Shown: positions 18,491-27,121, counted from the first letter of the stretch. The stretch: 64,000 bases of DNA from Ornithinimicrobium ciconiae (GCF_007197575.1 NZ_CP041616.1:1054001-1118000), one strand, 5' to 3'. Notes: generated from the sequence alone by a model not told the origin. Made by a program: numbers and translations.

Positions 18491-18617
18491 GAACTCAGGC
18501 ACACGGCATACCAGGGTTGGCACACAGCAGACCAGGGGTGACGCATGACGGCGGGTGCTGCCTCCAGGGGCGGCACCCGTCGTGGCGTCCCGACTGTGGA
18601 GACAGCGGGGTGACCGG

Positions 18618-19421
18618 GTGAACGAGCTGCTGCTCGCCGCCCTCGTCGGGCTCGTGGTGGGCACGGTGATGGGGTCCCTGGGCGGCGGCGGCGGGATCAT
18701 CTCGGTCCCGGCACTGGTCTATCTGCTGGACCAGCCTCCACTGGAGGCGACCACCACCTCGCTGGTGGTGGTCGGGGTCACGGCGATCGTCGGCGCACTG
18801 CAATACGGCAGGGCGGGGCTGGTCAACGTCACCGATGCACTGGCGTTCGGCGTGCTCAGCATCGTGGGGGCGGTGGTCGGGGCACGGATGGCGCTCGTGG
18901 TCGACGGCAACGTGCTCATGGCGCTGTTCGCGGTGCTGCTGGTGGCGGTGGCCTGGTTGATGTGGAGCCGCCAGCGGGGGCAGCAGGTCGAGGACGACGT
19001 GGCCCGCCACTGGCTTCAGCTCCGCCCCTTCCACCTGGACCGGAGACGGGCCACCCAGGTGGCGCTGGCCGCGACCGGTATCGGCTGGTTGACCGGGTTC
19101 TTCGGCGTCGGTGGTGGCTTTGCCATCGTGCCCGCACTGATGCTGCTGCTCGGCCTGCCGATGCGCCGGGCAGTGGGCACCTCCCTGCTGGTCCTGGCGA
19201 TCACCAGCCTCGTCGGGCTCGCCACCCGGGTCACCGGACCGGTCGAGCTGGACTGGCCGCTCATCATCGCCTTCACGGTCACGGCCGTCCTCTCGAGCCT
19301 CGCGGCCGGCCGGCTGAGCGCCCGGGTGTCTCCGGGTCGGCTCAGCCGGGCGTTCGCGGTCTTCCTCGTCCTGGTGGCGATCTACACCGCGGTCAACAGC
19401 ATCCAGGGGCTGCTGGCCTGA
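18618..19421 (+). CDS. TauE/SafE-family sulfite/organosulfonate permease
   Basis: 267 aa membrane protein with about eight helices in two homologous halves, each carrying a glycine-rich signature: [19 protein letters not shown] near the start and [19 protein letters not shown] near the middle. The family exports or imports sulfite, sulfonates and related anions; the substrate here is unknown. GTG 18618 is chosen because it begins directly at the first helix; the frame is open further upstream. It is convergent with the acyl-CoA dehydrogenase gene, with a 17-nt gap. Confidence 0.88.
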   Translation: MNELLLAALVGLVVGTVMGSLGGGGGIISVPALVYLLDQPPLEATTTSLVVVGVTAIVGALQYGRAGLVNVTDALAFGVLSIVGAVVGARMALVVDGNVLMALFAVLLVAVAWLMWSRQRGQQVEDDVARHWLQLRPFHLDRRRATQVALAATGIGWLTGFFGVGGGFAIVPALMLLLGLPMRRAVGTSLLVLAITSLVGLATRVTGPVELDWPLIIAFTVTAVLSSLAAGRLSARVSPGRLSRAFAVFLVLVAIYTAVNSIQGLLA

Positions 19422-19438
19422 TCTCGGCGCCTGCCGGC

Positions 19439-21496
19439 TCAGCCCTGCAGCATTGCGGACTGCAGCAGCTGCTCGGGGACGCCCATGCCCTCGACCAGGG
19501 GCAGCGCGAGCGGGCGCAGCTCCCGGCAACGCTGGTTGATCGCCGGGATGATGGCCTTGGCCCGCGTCGAGGACATCCGTCCGTGCTCCTGGAACCACCC
19601 GCGGTCGCCCGAGAGGTTCTCCAGGGCATAGAGGTCGCACAGCAGGTTCAGGACCCGCTTGGACTCCTCGTCCTCACAGGACTCGATGCCGGCGATGAAG
19701 GCCTCCAGCACGACCCGGTCAATGTGCGTCCGAGCGGCGAACAGGACATGGTCCTGCGTGGCGTTGAACGCCTCGAAAGCCTTGCTCTCGTCCTTGCCCG
19801 CAGTGCGCATACGCTGCGCGAGGCTGTCCAGCACGTGCTGCTCACGCTCCTCAAACATGACCACGTGCCAGCTGCGCTCCAGGACCGTGTCGGCGTCGGA
19901 GGTGCGCTGGGCGGTGGCCATGATCCGCTCGATCGCGGGACGGGCGGCGGTGCGCTCGATGACCGTGCCGCTGAAGGTGCGGACCGCGGCCTGGACCATG
20001 CCGAGCATGTCGAGGTCGCCCCACATCTCCTTGTAGTTGGTCAGCAGGCCCTTGGCGACCAGCTGCAGCAGCACCGTGTTGTCACCCTCGAAGGTGGCAA
20101 AGACGTCCGCGTCTCGACGCAGCTCGGTCAAGCCGTTCTCGGCCATGTAGCCAGCCCCGCCACAGGCCTCGCGGCACATCTGGATGGTGTCGTTGGCAAA
20201 GCGCGTGCTGACGGCCTTGAGTCCGGCGGCGCGGGTCTCCAGCTCACGCTGGGCCTTCTGGTCGCGCTCACCGACCGGCTTGCCCTGCACCGTGGCGACC
20301 GCGTTGTTGATCTCGTCCTGCGCAAAGGCCAGCGCATAGGCGGTGGCGATGGCCGGCAGGAGCTTGCGCTGGTGGGCCAGGTAGTCGAGCAGGACCACCT
20401 CACCCTCGCGCCCCGGAGCGTCGAACTGTCGACGGGCCATGCCATAGCGGGTGGCGATGGACAAGGCCTTGCGGGCGGCCTGGGCGGCGCCACCGGCGAC
20501 ACAGATCCGTCCCCGCACCAGCGTGCCGAGCATGGTGAAAAACCGCCGGTTCTGGTTGTCGATCGGCGACTCGTAGACGCCCTCGGCGGTGACTCCTCCA
20601 TAGCGGCTGAGCAGCATCGAGCGCGGCACCCGCACCTGGTCGAAGCGGATCGTGCCGTTGTCCACACCGTCCAGCCCGCCCTTGGCGCCGTTGTCCCCCA
20701 GGGCGATTCCCGGGCGGGGCGAGCCCGACTCGTCGCGCACCGGCACGAGCACGGCATGGATGCCGTGCTGCTCGCCCGCCACCTCGAGCTGCCCGTAGAC
20801 GACGGCCATCTGGGCGTCCTGCGCCGCGTTGCCGATGTAGGTCTTGGTGGCTGACTCGGTCGGGGAGTGCACCACGAACTCGTCGGTCTGCCGGTCGTAG
20901 GTGATCGTGGTCTCCAGCGCCTGGACATTGCTGCCGTGACCGATCTCGGTCATGGCGTAGGCGCCCGGCAGGTCGAGGGTGATCACCCGCGGGATGAACT
21001 CTGCTGCCTGCTCGTCGGTGCCGAGGCTGACGATGGCCCCGCCGAACAGGCCGAAGTGCACGCCCACCTTCACCGTCAGGGACAGGTCGGCCAGGGCCAG
21101 GGACTCGAAGTTGACGATGGAGCTGGCGAGTCCGCCGTCCCCACCCAGGGAGGTCGGGAAGCCCGCACCGCCGCGGCCCTGTGCGGCCAGCGTGGCGATC
21201 GCGTTGCGGGTCCAGTCGCGGGCCTCCGCCACGCTCATCGACGGGTCACGGGTCAGTCCCTCCGCCACCAGCAGGGCCCGCATCTCGGCACGGGTGTCGC
21301 CGAAGGTGCCGTCGGCTGCGCTGCGCAGGGCCGCGCCCAGCGCGGTCAGTTCCTCCGACCCGACGCTCACCCCTGCCCCCGAGGGCTCGTATGCCGCGAG
21401 ACTGGTCTCCCCGACGTCGTCGCTATGGTCCGTGGTCGCCCCTGCCGTGGTCGCCCCTGCCGTGGTCTGGTCGGTCGTGCTCGTGTTGGTGCTCAT
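19439..21496 (-). CDS. Acyl-CoA dehydrogenase/oxidase
   Basis: 685 aa flavoprotein that should oxidise acyl-CoA to trans-2-enoyl-CoA, the first step of beta-oxidation. After a Thr/Ala-rich tail (~45 residues) come the helical N-domain, the FAD/substrate strand YAMTEIGHGSNVQALET, and the C-terminal helical domain with EACGGAGYMAENGL and RRDADVFATFEGDNTVLL. The length and the extra C-terminal domain match the acyl-CoA oxidase-like branch more than short 380-residue FadE enzymes. It lies downstream of the TetR gene only by a 12-nt gap, so the two probably share control. ATG 21496. Confidence 0.9.
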   Translation of the reverse strand: MSTNTSTTDQTTAGATTAGATTDHSDDVGETSLAAYEPSGAGVSVGSEELTALGAALRSAADGTFGDTRAEMRALLVAEGLTRDPSMSVAEARDWTRNAIATLAAQGRGGAGFPTSLGGDGGLASSIVNFESLALADLSLTVKVGVHFGLFGGAIVSLGTDEQAAEFIPRVITLDLPGAYAMTEIGHGSNVQALETTITYDRQTDEFVVHSPTESATKTYIGNAAQDAQMAVVYGQLEVAGEQHGIHAVLVPVRDESGSPRPGIALGDNGAKGGLDGVDNGTIRFDQVRVPRSMLLSRYGGVTAEGVYESPIDNQNRRFFTMLGTLVRGRICVAGGAAQAARKALSIATRYGMARRQFDAPGREGEVVLLDYLAHQRKLLPAIATAYALAFAQDEINNAVATVQGKPVGERDQKAQRELETRAAGLKAVSTRFANDTIQMCREACGGAGYMAENGLTELRRDADVFATFEGDNTVLLQLVAKGLLTNYKEMWGDLDMLGMVQAAVRTFSGTVIERTAARPAIERIMATAQRTSDADTVLERSWHVVMFEEREQHVLDSLAQRMRTAGKDESKAFEAFNATQDHVLFAARTHIDRVVLEAFIAGIESCEDEESKRVLNLLCDLYALENLSGDRGWFQEHGRMSSTRAKAIIPAINQRCRELRPLALPLVEGMGVPEQLLQSAMLQG

Positions 21497-21508
21497 GGGA
21501 TTCAGTCC

Positions 21509-22162
21509 TCAGTCCTGGTCGTGAGTGGTCTGGTGGGTTGACGGCATACCGCTCAGGGCGGGTGCGAAGAGGGAGGTGACGTCGGCGACGACGTCCTGGC
21601 GTGGTCGGGAGCGCTCCGAGTCCATCCAGTGGTCGGCGGCGGCCCGGACGAAGCCGACCAGTCCGTGGCCCCAGGTTTGTGCGCACGCGGCGTCGCGCCC
21701 CTGGAGGGTCAGGTGCGCCTCCAGCACCTGGGCCACCTGGGCGCCGATCTGGTCGGTCAGGCCGGCGACCGGGTCGTGCTCGACGGGACCGTCCAACAGG
21801 GGGCGGGTGACCACGAACCGATAGATCTCCGGGTCCTTCTCCACGAGGGAGAGGTAGGCGTCCACCATCGGCCCGACCAGTGCCGTCGGGTCCTGCGTGT
21901 TCCAGTCCGCGGTGGCGGTGCGCAGGCTGTCCAGGATGCGTTGATCGACCGACTCGGCCACCGCTGAGTAGAGTCCCGTGCGGTCACCGAAGTGGCGATA
22001 GATCACGGTCTTGCTGGTGCCGGCCTCGGCGGAGATGTCGTCCATGCCGACGCTCGGGCCGTGGCGGCGGATGGCACGCAGTGCGGCCTCCACCAGCTCG
22101 CGCCGGCGCACCGCCCGGTGCTGGGCCCAGCGGGTGTCTCGACCATCTGCGCGTGTGGACAT
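21509..22162 (-). CDS. TetR-family regulator of fatty-acid genes
   Basis: 217 aa. The N-terminal helix-turn-helix is clear: RRRELVEAALRAIRRHGPSVGMDDISAEAG then TSKTVIYRHFGDRTGLYSAV. The C-terminal ligand-binding domain is of the actinobacterial lipid-regulator type. It is divergent from thiolase-fabG4-htdX and is followed by an acyl-CoA dehydrogenase, so it probably represses both arms and responds to an acyl-CoA; this is inference from context. Start ATG 22162. Confidence 0.88.
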   Translation of the reverse strand: MSTRADGRDTRWAQHRAVRRRELVEAALRAIRRHGPSVGMDDISAEAGTSKTVIYRHFGDRTGLYSAVAESVDQRILDSLRTATADWNTQDPTALVGPMVDAYLSLVEKDPEIYRFVVTRPLLDGPVEHDPVAGLTDQIGAQVAQVLEAHLTLQGRDAACAQTWGHGLVGFVRAAADHWMDSERSRPRQDVVADVTSLFAPALSGMPSTHQTTHDQD

Positions 22163-22174
22163 ACAGACACAGTA

Positions 22175-22186
22175 CCGAGTACTCGG
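22175..22186. promoter_or_regulatory. Putative TetR operator
   Basis: Perfect 12-bp palindrome CCGAGTACTCGG, flanked by GTA and CGTA, lies 12 nt upstream of the TetR start and 63 nt upstream of the thiolase start. It is the only strong palindrome in the divergent intergenic space, so it is the best candidate for the regulator's binding site. Confidence 0.55.
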
Positions 22187-22249
22187 CGTACCTGCTACTG
22201 TCGGTATCGGATAGTTACCTCGTGTCGCCCTTCCTCCCAGGAGATCCTG

Positions 22250-23533
22250 ATGGCCCAAGTCCGCAATGCCGTGATCGTCGGCGGCAACCGCATTCCGTTC
22301 GGCAAGGCCGGCGGTGCCTACGCATCGGCGTCCAACCAGGACATGCTGACCGCAGCCCTGGACGGCCTGGTCGCCCGCTTCGGCCTGGCTGGTCAGCGCG
22401 TCGGTGAGGTCGCTGGTGGCGCGGTGCTCAAGCACAGCCGTGACTTCAACCTGGTCCGTGAGACCGTGCTCGGCTCGTCGCTCGACGCGACCACCCCGGC
22501 ATACGACCTGCAGCAGGCCTGCGGGACCGGCCTGGAGGCCGTGATCCAGGTGGCCAACAAGATCCAGCTCGGTCAGATCGACAGCGCGATCGCCGGTGGT
22601 GTCGACAGTTCCAGCGACGCCCCCATCGCCGTCGGCGAGGGGCTGCGGCGGGCGCTGCTCAAGGCCAACCACGCCAAGACGGCCGTGCAGCGGATGCAGG
22701 CGTTTGCCTCGATCCGCCCCGGCGATCTCGCGCCGGAGACGCCGCGCAACTCCGAGCCGCGCACCGGTCTGTCGATGGGTGAGCACCAGGCGCGCACCGC
22801 CAAGGAGTGGGAGATCACCCGGGAGGCCCAGGACGAGCTGGCTGCCGCGAGCCACCACAACATGGCCCGCGCCTGGGACGAGGGCTTCTTCGACGACCTG
22901 GTGACCCCGTTCCGCCGACTCAGCAAGGACCAGGGGCTGCGCCCCGACACCTCGGTGGAGAAGCTGGCCAAGCTGTCCCCGGTGTTCGGCAAGGGTGAGG
23001 GTGCCACCATGACGGCCGGCAACTCCACGCCGCTGTCCGACGGTGCCGCGCTCGTGCTGGTGGCCTCGGAGGAGTGGGCCGCCGAGCGCAACCTGCCGGC
23101 GCTGGCGCGCTTTGTGGACGCCGAGGTCGCTGCGGTGGACTACGTGGGTGGCGAGGAGGGTCTGCTCATGGCGCCGGCCTATGCCGTGCCCCGGCTGCTG
23201 GCCCGCCAGGGGCTGAGCCTGCAGGACTTCGACTTCTATGAGATCCACGAGGCCTTCGCCTCCACCGTCCTCTCCACGCTCGCGGCGTGGGAGGACGAGC
23301 AGTTCGCCGCCGAGCGCCTCGGGCTGGACGCCCCGCTCGGTGCCATCGACCGGAGCCGGCTCAATGTCAACGGCTCCTCCCTGGCGGCGGGCCACCCGTT
23401 CGCCGCGACCGGTGGGCGCATCGTCGCCTCACTGGCAAAGATGTTGTCCGAGAAGGGGTCTGGCTCTCGTGGCCTGATCTCGATCTGTGCCGCCGGCGGC
23501 CAGGGTGTCGTCGCGATCCTGGAGGCAGTGTGA
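22250..23533 (+). CDS. fadA: Acetyl-CoA C-acyltransferase (thiolase, FadA2-like)
   Basis: 427 aa thiolase that cleaves 3-ketoacyl-CoA with CoA or runs in the condensing direction. The nucleophilic Cys91 is in QQACGTGLEA, the histidine in EIHEAFA, and the second catalytic Cys413 in ICAAGGQG. ATG 22250 has AGGAG upstream. The stop overlaps the fabG4 ATG by one base (TGATG). Together with the next two genes it parallels the fadA2-fabG4-htdX cluster of Mycobacterium tuberculosis. Confidence 0.93.
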   Translation: MAQVRNAVIVGGNRIPFGKAGGAYASASNQDMLTAALDGLVARFGLAGQRVGEVAGGAVLKHSRDFNLVRETVLGSSLDATTPAYDLQQACGTGLEAVIQVANKIQLGQIDSAIAGGVDSSSDAPIAVGEGLRRALLKANHAKTAVQRMQAFASIRPGDLAPETPRNSEPRTGLSMGEHQARTAKEWEITREAQDELAAASHHNMARAWDEGFFDDLVTPFRRLSKDQGLRPDTSVEKLAKLSPVFGKGEGATMTAGNSTPLSDGAALVLVASEEWAAERNLPALARFVDAEVAAVDYVGGEEGLLMAPAYAVPRLLARQGLSLQDFDFYEIHEAFASTVLSTLAAWEDEQFAAERLGLDAPLGAIDRSRLNVNGSSLAAGHPFAATGGRIVASLAKMLSEKGSGSRGLISICAAGGQGVVAILEAV

Positions 23534-24942
23534 TGACCAAGGTGCTCAGTGTCCTGACCGGCAACCCGGTGGCCAAGGCCGTCGGCAAGCAGCTGGGTGT
23601 TCCCCAGGCGACCGAGCTGCGCCGGGGGCGTTCCCTGCCCACCGGTGACGTGGCACTCGCGGTGCTGCCGGGCTCCGGAGCGACCAGCAACGCGGTGCGT
23701 GACGGTCTGAAGGGTCTCGGCGTCACCACGGTCGAGGCCGTGCGCGATGAGCCGGCGGCCCGCACCACGGGAGAGGACGGGAGAGCCGTCCCCCCGGCAT
23801 ACACCACCAAGATCGGTGCCATCGTCCTGGACGCCACCGCACTGGCCGCCGTCAGCGAGCTCGAGGGCGTGCGCGCGGTCCTGCGACCTGCGCTGCGCGC
23901 GCTGGGGGTCAGCGGACGGGTGATCGTCGTCGGCACGGCGCCCGAGCTGGTGGACTGGCCCGAGGCCGCGGCGGTCCAGCAGGGCCTGGAGGGCATCACC
24001 CGCAGTGTGGGCAAGGAGCTGCGCAAGGGCGGCACCGCCAACCTGGTCTATGTCTCCACCGACACGACCGGAGAGGCGCTGGCCTCCACCCTCTCCTTCC
24101 TCCTCGAGGGCCGTTCGGCCTACGTCTCGGGGCAGCCGTGGCGCGCCCTCGGGGCGCAGCCCGGCGAGATCCCGCGGGACCCGTCGGCGCCCTTTGCCGG
24201 CAAGGTGGTCGTGGTGACCGGGGCCGGCCGCGGCATCGGAGCAGGCATCGCCGAGGTCTTCGCCCGGGACGGCGCGTCCCTGGTCGTGGTCGACATCCCC
24301 GCGGCCGGTGAGTCGCTGACCAAGGTCGCGAACCGGCTGGGCGGCACCGCCCTCCAGCTCGACATCACCTCCCCGGACGCGGGCCAGAAGATCGCCGCGC
24401 ACGTCGCGGCCCGCCACGGCAAGGACGCTCGCATCCACGCGATCATCCACAACGCCGGCATCACCCGGGACAAGTTGCTGGTCAACACCGACGAGGACCG
24501 CTGGGGCAGCGTGCTCGACGTCAACCTGGCCGCGGAGATCAGGATCAACACGGTGCTGCTCGATGCGTCGGTCGCCGGTGGTCTGGCCGAGGGTGGACGC
24601 ATCGTGGGCGTGGCCTCCACCTCCGGCATCGCGGGCAACCGCGGTCAGACGAACTATGCGGCCAGCAAGGCCGGTGTCATCGGGCTGGTCAGGGCTCAGG
24701 CGCCGCTGCTGGCGGACCGGGAGATCACGGTCAACGCCGTGGCGCCCGGGTTCATCGAGACCGAGATGACGGACAAGATCCCCTTCGCCACCCGCGAGTT
24801 CGCCCGACGGTTCAACAGCCTGAGCCAGGGTGGCAAGCCGGTCGACGTAGCCGAGACGATCGCCTATCTGGCGGGCCCGGACAGCGGTGCCGTCTCCGGG
24901 CAGGTCATCCGGGTCTGCGGTCAGAGCCAGATCGGGGCCTGA
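23533..24942 (+). CDS. fabG4: High-molecular-weight 3-oxoacyl reductase (FabG4-like)
   Basis: 469 aa. The N-terminal ~220 residues form the flavodoxin-like extra domain of HMw FabG proteins. The C-terminal half is an SDR reductase with TGAGRGIGAG from residue 229, HNAGITRD, and the catalytic Y375-AAS-K379. It reduces 3-ketoacyl thioesters with NAD(P)H. The gene is coupled to the thiolase and separated from htdX by two bases, so the three act together in fatty-acyl metabolism. Confidence 0.93.
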   Translation: MTKVLSVLTGNPVAKAVGKQLGVPQATELRRGRSLPTGDVALAVLPGSGATSNAVRDGLKGLGVTTVEAVRDEPAARTTGEDGRAVPPAYTTKIGAIVLDATALAAVSELEGVRAVLRPALRALGVSGRVIVVGTAPELVDWPEAAAVQQGLEGITRSVGKELRKGGTANLVYVSTDTTGEALASTLSFLLEGRSAYVSGQPWRALGAQPGEIPRDPSAPFAGKVVVVTGAGRGIGAGIAEVFARDGASLVVVDIPAAGESLTKVANRLGGTALQLDITSPDAGQKIAAHVAARHGKDARIHAIIHNAGITRDKLLVNTDEDRWGSVLDVNLAAEIRINTVLLDASVAGGLAEGGRIVGVASTSGIAGNRGQTNYAASKAGVIGLVRAQAPLLADREITVNAVAPGFIETEMTDKIPFATREFARRFNSLSQGGKPVDVAETIAYLAGPDSGAVSGQVIRVCGQSQIGA

Positions 24943-24944
24943 GG

Positions 24945-25886
24945 ATGAGCCCGTCATCACAGGACGTGGACGTGGAACTGCTGGACAAGGCCCCGAGCAT
25001 CGGCGTCGAGATCGCCCGCGCTCTGGTGCCCACCACGCGGGGCGGTCCGGACGGCACGCTGCCGACCCGGCGGGTGATGGTCACCGATCTGGAGCAGGAC
25101 GCGGAGCGCTTCGCGGCATACTCCCGGGTCTGTGGGTTCACCCTGCGGGACGCGGTGCCGGCCACCTGGCTGCACGTGCTGACCTTCCCGCTGCAGGTGC
25201 ACCTGATGGCGGGTGGAGACTTCCCGCTCGCCCTGGCTGGCATGGTGCACGTGTCCAACGAGATGCGGCTGCACCGCCCGGTGCAGGTCGAGGAGGCGTT
25301 GACGCTGTCCAGCAGTGCCGCGGACCTGCGGGCGCACCGCTCCGGCACGCAGGTGGATCTGCTGGGTGAGGCCCGGGTCGGCGACGAGGTCGTCTGGACC
25401 GGACGCAGCACCTATCTGGCCCGCGGGAAGCGCCCCACCGGCGCCGCTGAGGTCTCTCCGCCGTCTTCTTCCGACGCGGATGGTGCGGCCGATCGGCAAA
25501 ACCCCTCCAAAAATGCGCGGGGAGCCGACGAAACCTCTCCAAAAATGGGGGAGACTCCGTCCGCGCTGTGGCGTCTGCCCGCGGGCCTGGGACGGACGTA
25601 TGCCGGCGTGTCCGGTGACGTCAACCCGATCCACCTGAGTCCGCTGACCGCCAAGGCCTTCGGGTTCCCGCGCACGATCATGCACGGCATGTGGACCCAC
25701 GCGCGGGCACTGGCGGCGCTGGAGGGCCGACTGCCTGCGACCTATGGCGTCTCGGTGGACTTCCGCAAGCCGGTGCTGCTGCCCTCGACGGTCGGTTTCT
25801 CGTTCGCCCGCGAGGGTGATGACCTGGCTTTTCGGGTCACCAGCAAGGACGGCAGCAAGGTCCACCTGACCGGCACCGTGGCCTGA
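24945..25886 (+). CDS. htdX: MaoC-like (3R)-hydroxyacyl dehydratase, HtdX-like
   Basis: 313 aa double-hotdog hydratase acting on 3-hydroxyacyl/enoyl thioesters. The second hotdog keeps the catalytic pair in GVSGDVNPIH (Asp225, His230) and is followed by TIMHGMW. The first domain lacks this motif and is structural, as in related proteins. Between the domains (residues ~165-205) is a polar linker, part of which (residues ~183-203) is encoded by two 32-nt units of a repeat that is otherwise non-coding in this window. ATG 24945 follows the fabG4 stop by two bases. Confidence 0.9.
   Translation: MSPSSQDVDVELLDKAPSIGVEIARALVPTTRGGPDGTLPTRRVMVTDLEQDAERFAAYSRVCGFTLRDAVPATWLHVLTFPLQVHLMAGGDFPLALAGMVHVSNEMRLHRPVQVEEALTLSSSAADLRAHRSGTQVDLLGEARVGDEVVWTGRSTYLARGKRPTGAAEVSPPSSSDADGAADRQNPSKNARGADETSPKMGETPSALWRLPAGLGRTYAGVSGDVNPIHLSPLTAKAFGFPRTIMHGMWTHARALAALEGRLPATYGVSVDFRKPVLLPSTVGFSFAREGDDLAFRVTSKDGSKVHLTGTVA
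25491..25554. repeat. 32-nt dispersed repeat family C, locus 2, inside htdX
   Basis: Two adjacent 32-nt units: 25491-25522 (core AAAACCCCTCCAAAAATGCG) and 25523-25554 (core GAAACCTCTCCAAAAATGGG). Base composition is visibly more A-rich than the surrounding gene. The 64 bases are read through in frame as part of the interdomain linker (DRQNPSKNARGADETSPKMG). Confidence 0.82.
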
Positions 25887-25933
25887 CCGCGGCCCGCTCG
25901 GTGCCCGATTTCGCGAGTGCCGGGTGTGCCGTG

Positions 25934-25939
25934 TAAAGT
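25934..25939 (+). promoter_or_regulatory. Putative -10 box for tRNA-Thr/tRNA-Met
   Basis: TAAAGT about 47 nt before the tRNA-Thr 5' end, in the only gap before the tRNA-rpmG cluster. A matching -35 box is weak (TTCGCG at 25910-25915, 18-nt spacer). Confidence 0.4.
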
Positions 25940-25985
25940 CTGCGGAGCGTTCCACGCTCGGGCGAGTCCCGGAGCACGGACGCAG

Positions 25986-26058
25986 GCCCCCCTAGCTCAG
26001 TCGGTAGAGCGTCTCCATGGTAAGGAGAAGGTCAACGGTTCGATTCCGTTGGGGGGCT
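25986..26058 (+). tRNA. tRNA-Thr (anticodon GGT)
   Basis: 73 nt. Acceptor GCCCCCC pairs with GGGGGGC (26051-26057), discriminator T. Anticodon stem TCTCC/GGAGA holds loop AT-GGT-AA. D-arm TAGCTCAGTCGGTAGAG and T-loop GTTCGATTC are standard. CCA is not encoded. Confidence 0.95.
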
Positions 26059-26101
26059 CAGGGAAGCCACCTGGCTGCCGGTCGGGGAGGCGTCACCCCA
26101 T

Positions 26102-26175
26102 GGCGGGATAGCTCAGCTGGTTAGAGCGCACGACTCATAATCGTGAGGTCGCGGGATCGAGCCCCGCTCCCGCTA
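26102..26175 (+). tRNA. tRNA-Met (anticodon CAT, elongator)
   Basis: 74 nt. Acceptor GGCGGGA pairs with TCCCGCT (26168-26174), with one terminal G-T pair; anticodon CAT is at 26136-26138 inside stem ACGAC-TCATAAT-CGTGA. The T-loop reads ATCGAGC, so the usual T54 is A. It is followed by rpmG, as in many actinobacteria. Confidence 0.93.
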
Positions 26176-26293
26176 CAGGTCGCGATTCGGTGCAGAGCCG
26201 CCCGTCGCGTATCCTTGTGTGCTGCTGTCCGCCACCCGCGCGTGGAGGACTCCCGCACGCATCACCCATCACCGTTTGAGAGCAGGTTGCCCC

Positions 26294-26464
26294 GTGGCTA
26301 CTAAGAGCGCCGACGTCCGCCCGAAGATCACTCTGGCGTGCACGGAGTGCAAGGAGCGCAACTACATCACCAAGAAGAACCGCCGCAACAACCCCGACCG
26401 GGTTGAGCTGGCCAAGTTCTGCTCGCGCTGCGGCAAGCACACCGCGCACCGCGAGACTCGCTGA
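26294..26464 (+). CDS. rpmG: 50S ribosomal protein L33 (zinc-binding form)
   Basis: 56 aa bL33. It begins [20 protein letters not shown] and contains the zinc ribbon pairs CTEC and CSRC, so it is the Cys-containing form; zinc-dependent duplicates are common in actinobacteria. GTG 26294 is chosen because the mature family N-terminus starts there; the frame is open upstream into the leader. It follows two tRNA genes and precedes hadA-hadB-murB. Confidence 0.96.
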   Translation: MATKSADVRPKITLACTECKERNYITKKNRRNNPDRVELAKFCSRCGKHTAHRETR

Positions 26465-26511
26465 CGCACTCCGGCACCAGCCGGCACCGCTGACCCCGGT
26501 CAGCACCTTCG

Positions 26512-26540
26512 AGGCCGTCACCCGCATTGGGTGGCGGCCT
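26512..26540 (+). terminator. Terminator after rpmG
   Basis: 12-bp stem AGGCCGTCACCC / GGGTGGCGGCCT (one wobble pair) with five-base loop, followed by TTCG. It sits 48 nt after the rpmG stop and before the hadA promoter region. Confidence 0.72.
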
Positions 26541-26564
26541 TCGTGGTGCCCGCGGCACACAGAG

Positions 26565-26633
26565 CCTGGGCACGCTTGTGAGGGCTGTGCGCGGGATATA
26601 CCTGTCGCACCGGCAACGCTCCGCGTGCCCAGG
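26565..26633. repeat. Palindromic element family B, copy 2
   Basis: 69-nt inverted repeat with outer arms CCTGGGCACGC / GCGTGCCCAGG and centre GGATATACCTGTCGCACCGG. It matches the copy at 8483-8550 in outer arms, centre and length. It lies between the rpmG terminator and the hadA promoter, so it does not mark a convergent gene end here. Confidence 0.82.
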
Positions 26634-26659
26634 TTGGGTGGGGGGTGGGACCCGGCCGA

Positions 26660-26665
26660 TAGGCT
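26660..26665 (+). promoter_or_regulatory. Putative -10 box of a leaderless hadA transcript
   Basis: TAGGCT lies seven bases before the hadA ATG with no ribosome-binding site between, the spacing expected for a leaderless mRNA. Confidence 0.5.
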
Positions 26666-26672
26666 GACCGGC

Positions 26673-27119
26673 ATGGCAGTCAACCCCGATTACGCCGGCC
26701 GGGAGTATCCGCCGGCCGGCCCGTTCCCGGTCACCGCCGAGGAGATCTCGGCCTTCGCCGACGCGATCGGCTCCACCAGCCAGGCGCACCGCGACCCCGC
26801 GGCGGCCCGGGCGCTGGGGCACGCCGACGTCGTGGCCCCGCCCACCTTCGCGGTGCGGATCGCGCAGCAGTGTGAGGCCCAGCTGATCCAGGACCCGGAG
26901 GCCAACATCGACTTCTCCCGGGTGGTGCACGGCGAGGAGAGTTTCACCCACCACCGGCCCATCACCGCGGGGGACGTGCTGACTGGCGTGCTGCACGTCG
27001 ACCGCATCCGCGAAGCCGGAGGTCACGGCATGGTGTCCACCCGCGTGGAGCTCACCGACGCGGACGGCCAGCCCCTCACCACCGTGAAGTCCACCATCGT
27101 CGTGCGCGGAGAGGGCTGA
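26673..27119 (+). CDS. hadA: (3R)-hydroxyacyl dehydratase subunit A-like (MaoC N-terminal type)
   Basis: 148 aa single hotdog domain. It resembles the HadA/HadC subunit of the mycobacterial 3-hydroxyacyl-ACP dehydratase: it has VTAEEISAFADAIG, AHRDPAAARALGHADVVAPPTFAV and FTHHRPITAGD but lacks the D-x4-H catalytic pair. It is thought to bind the acyl chain while HadB supplies catalysis. The next gene begins after two bases, and the pair should form a heterodimer in type II fatty-acid synthesis or a related step. Confidence 0.87.
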   Translation: MAVNPDYAGREYPPAGPFPVTAEEISAFADAIGSTSQAHRDPAAARALGHADVVAPPTFAVRIAQQCEAQLIQDPEANIDFSRVVHGEESFTHHRPITAGDVLTGVLHVDRIREAGGHGMVSTRVELTDADGQPLTTVKSTIVVRGEG

Positions 27120-27121
27120 CC

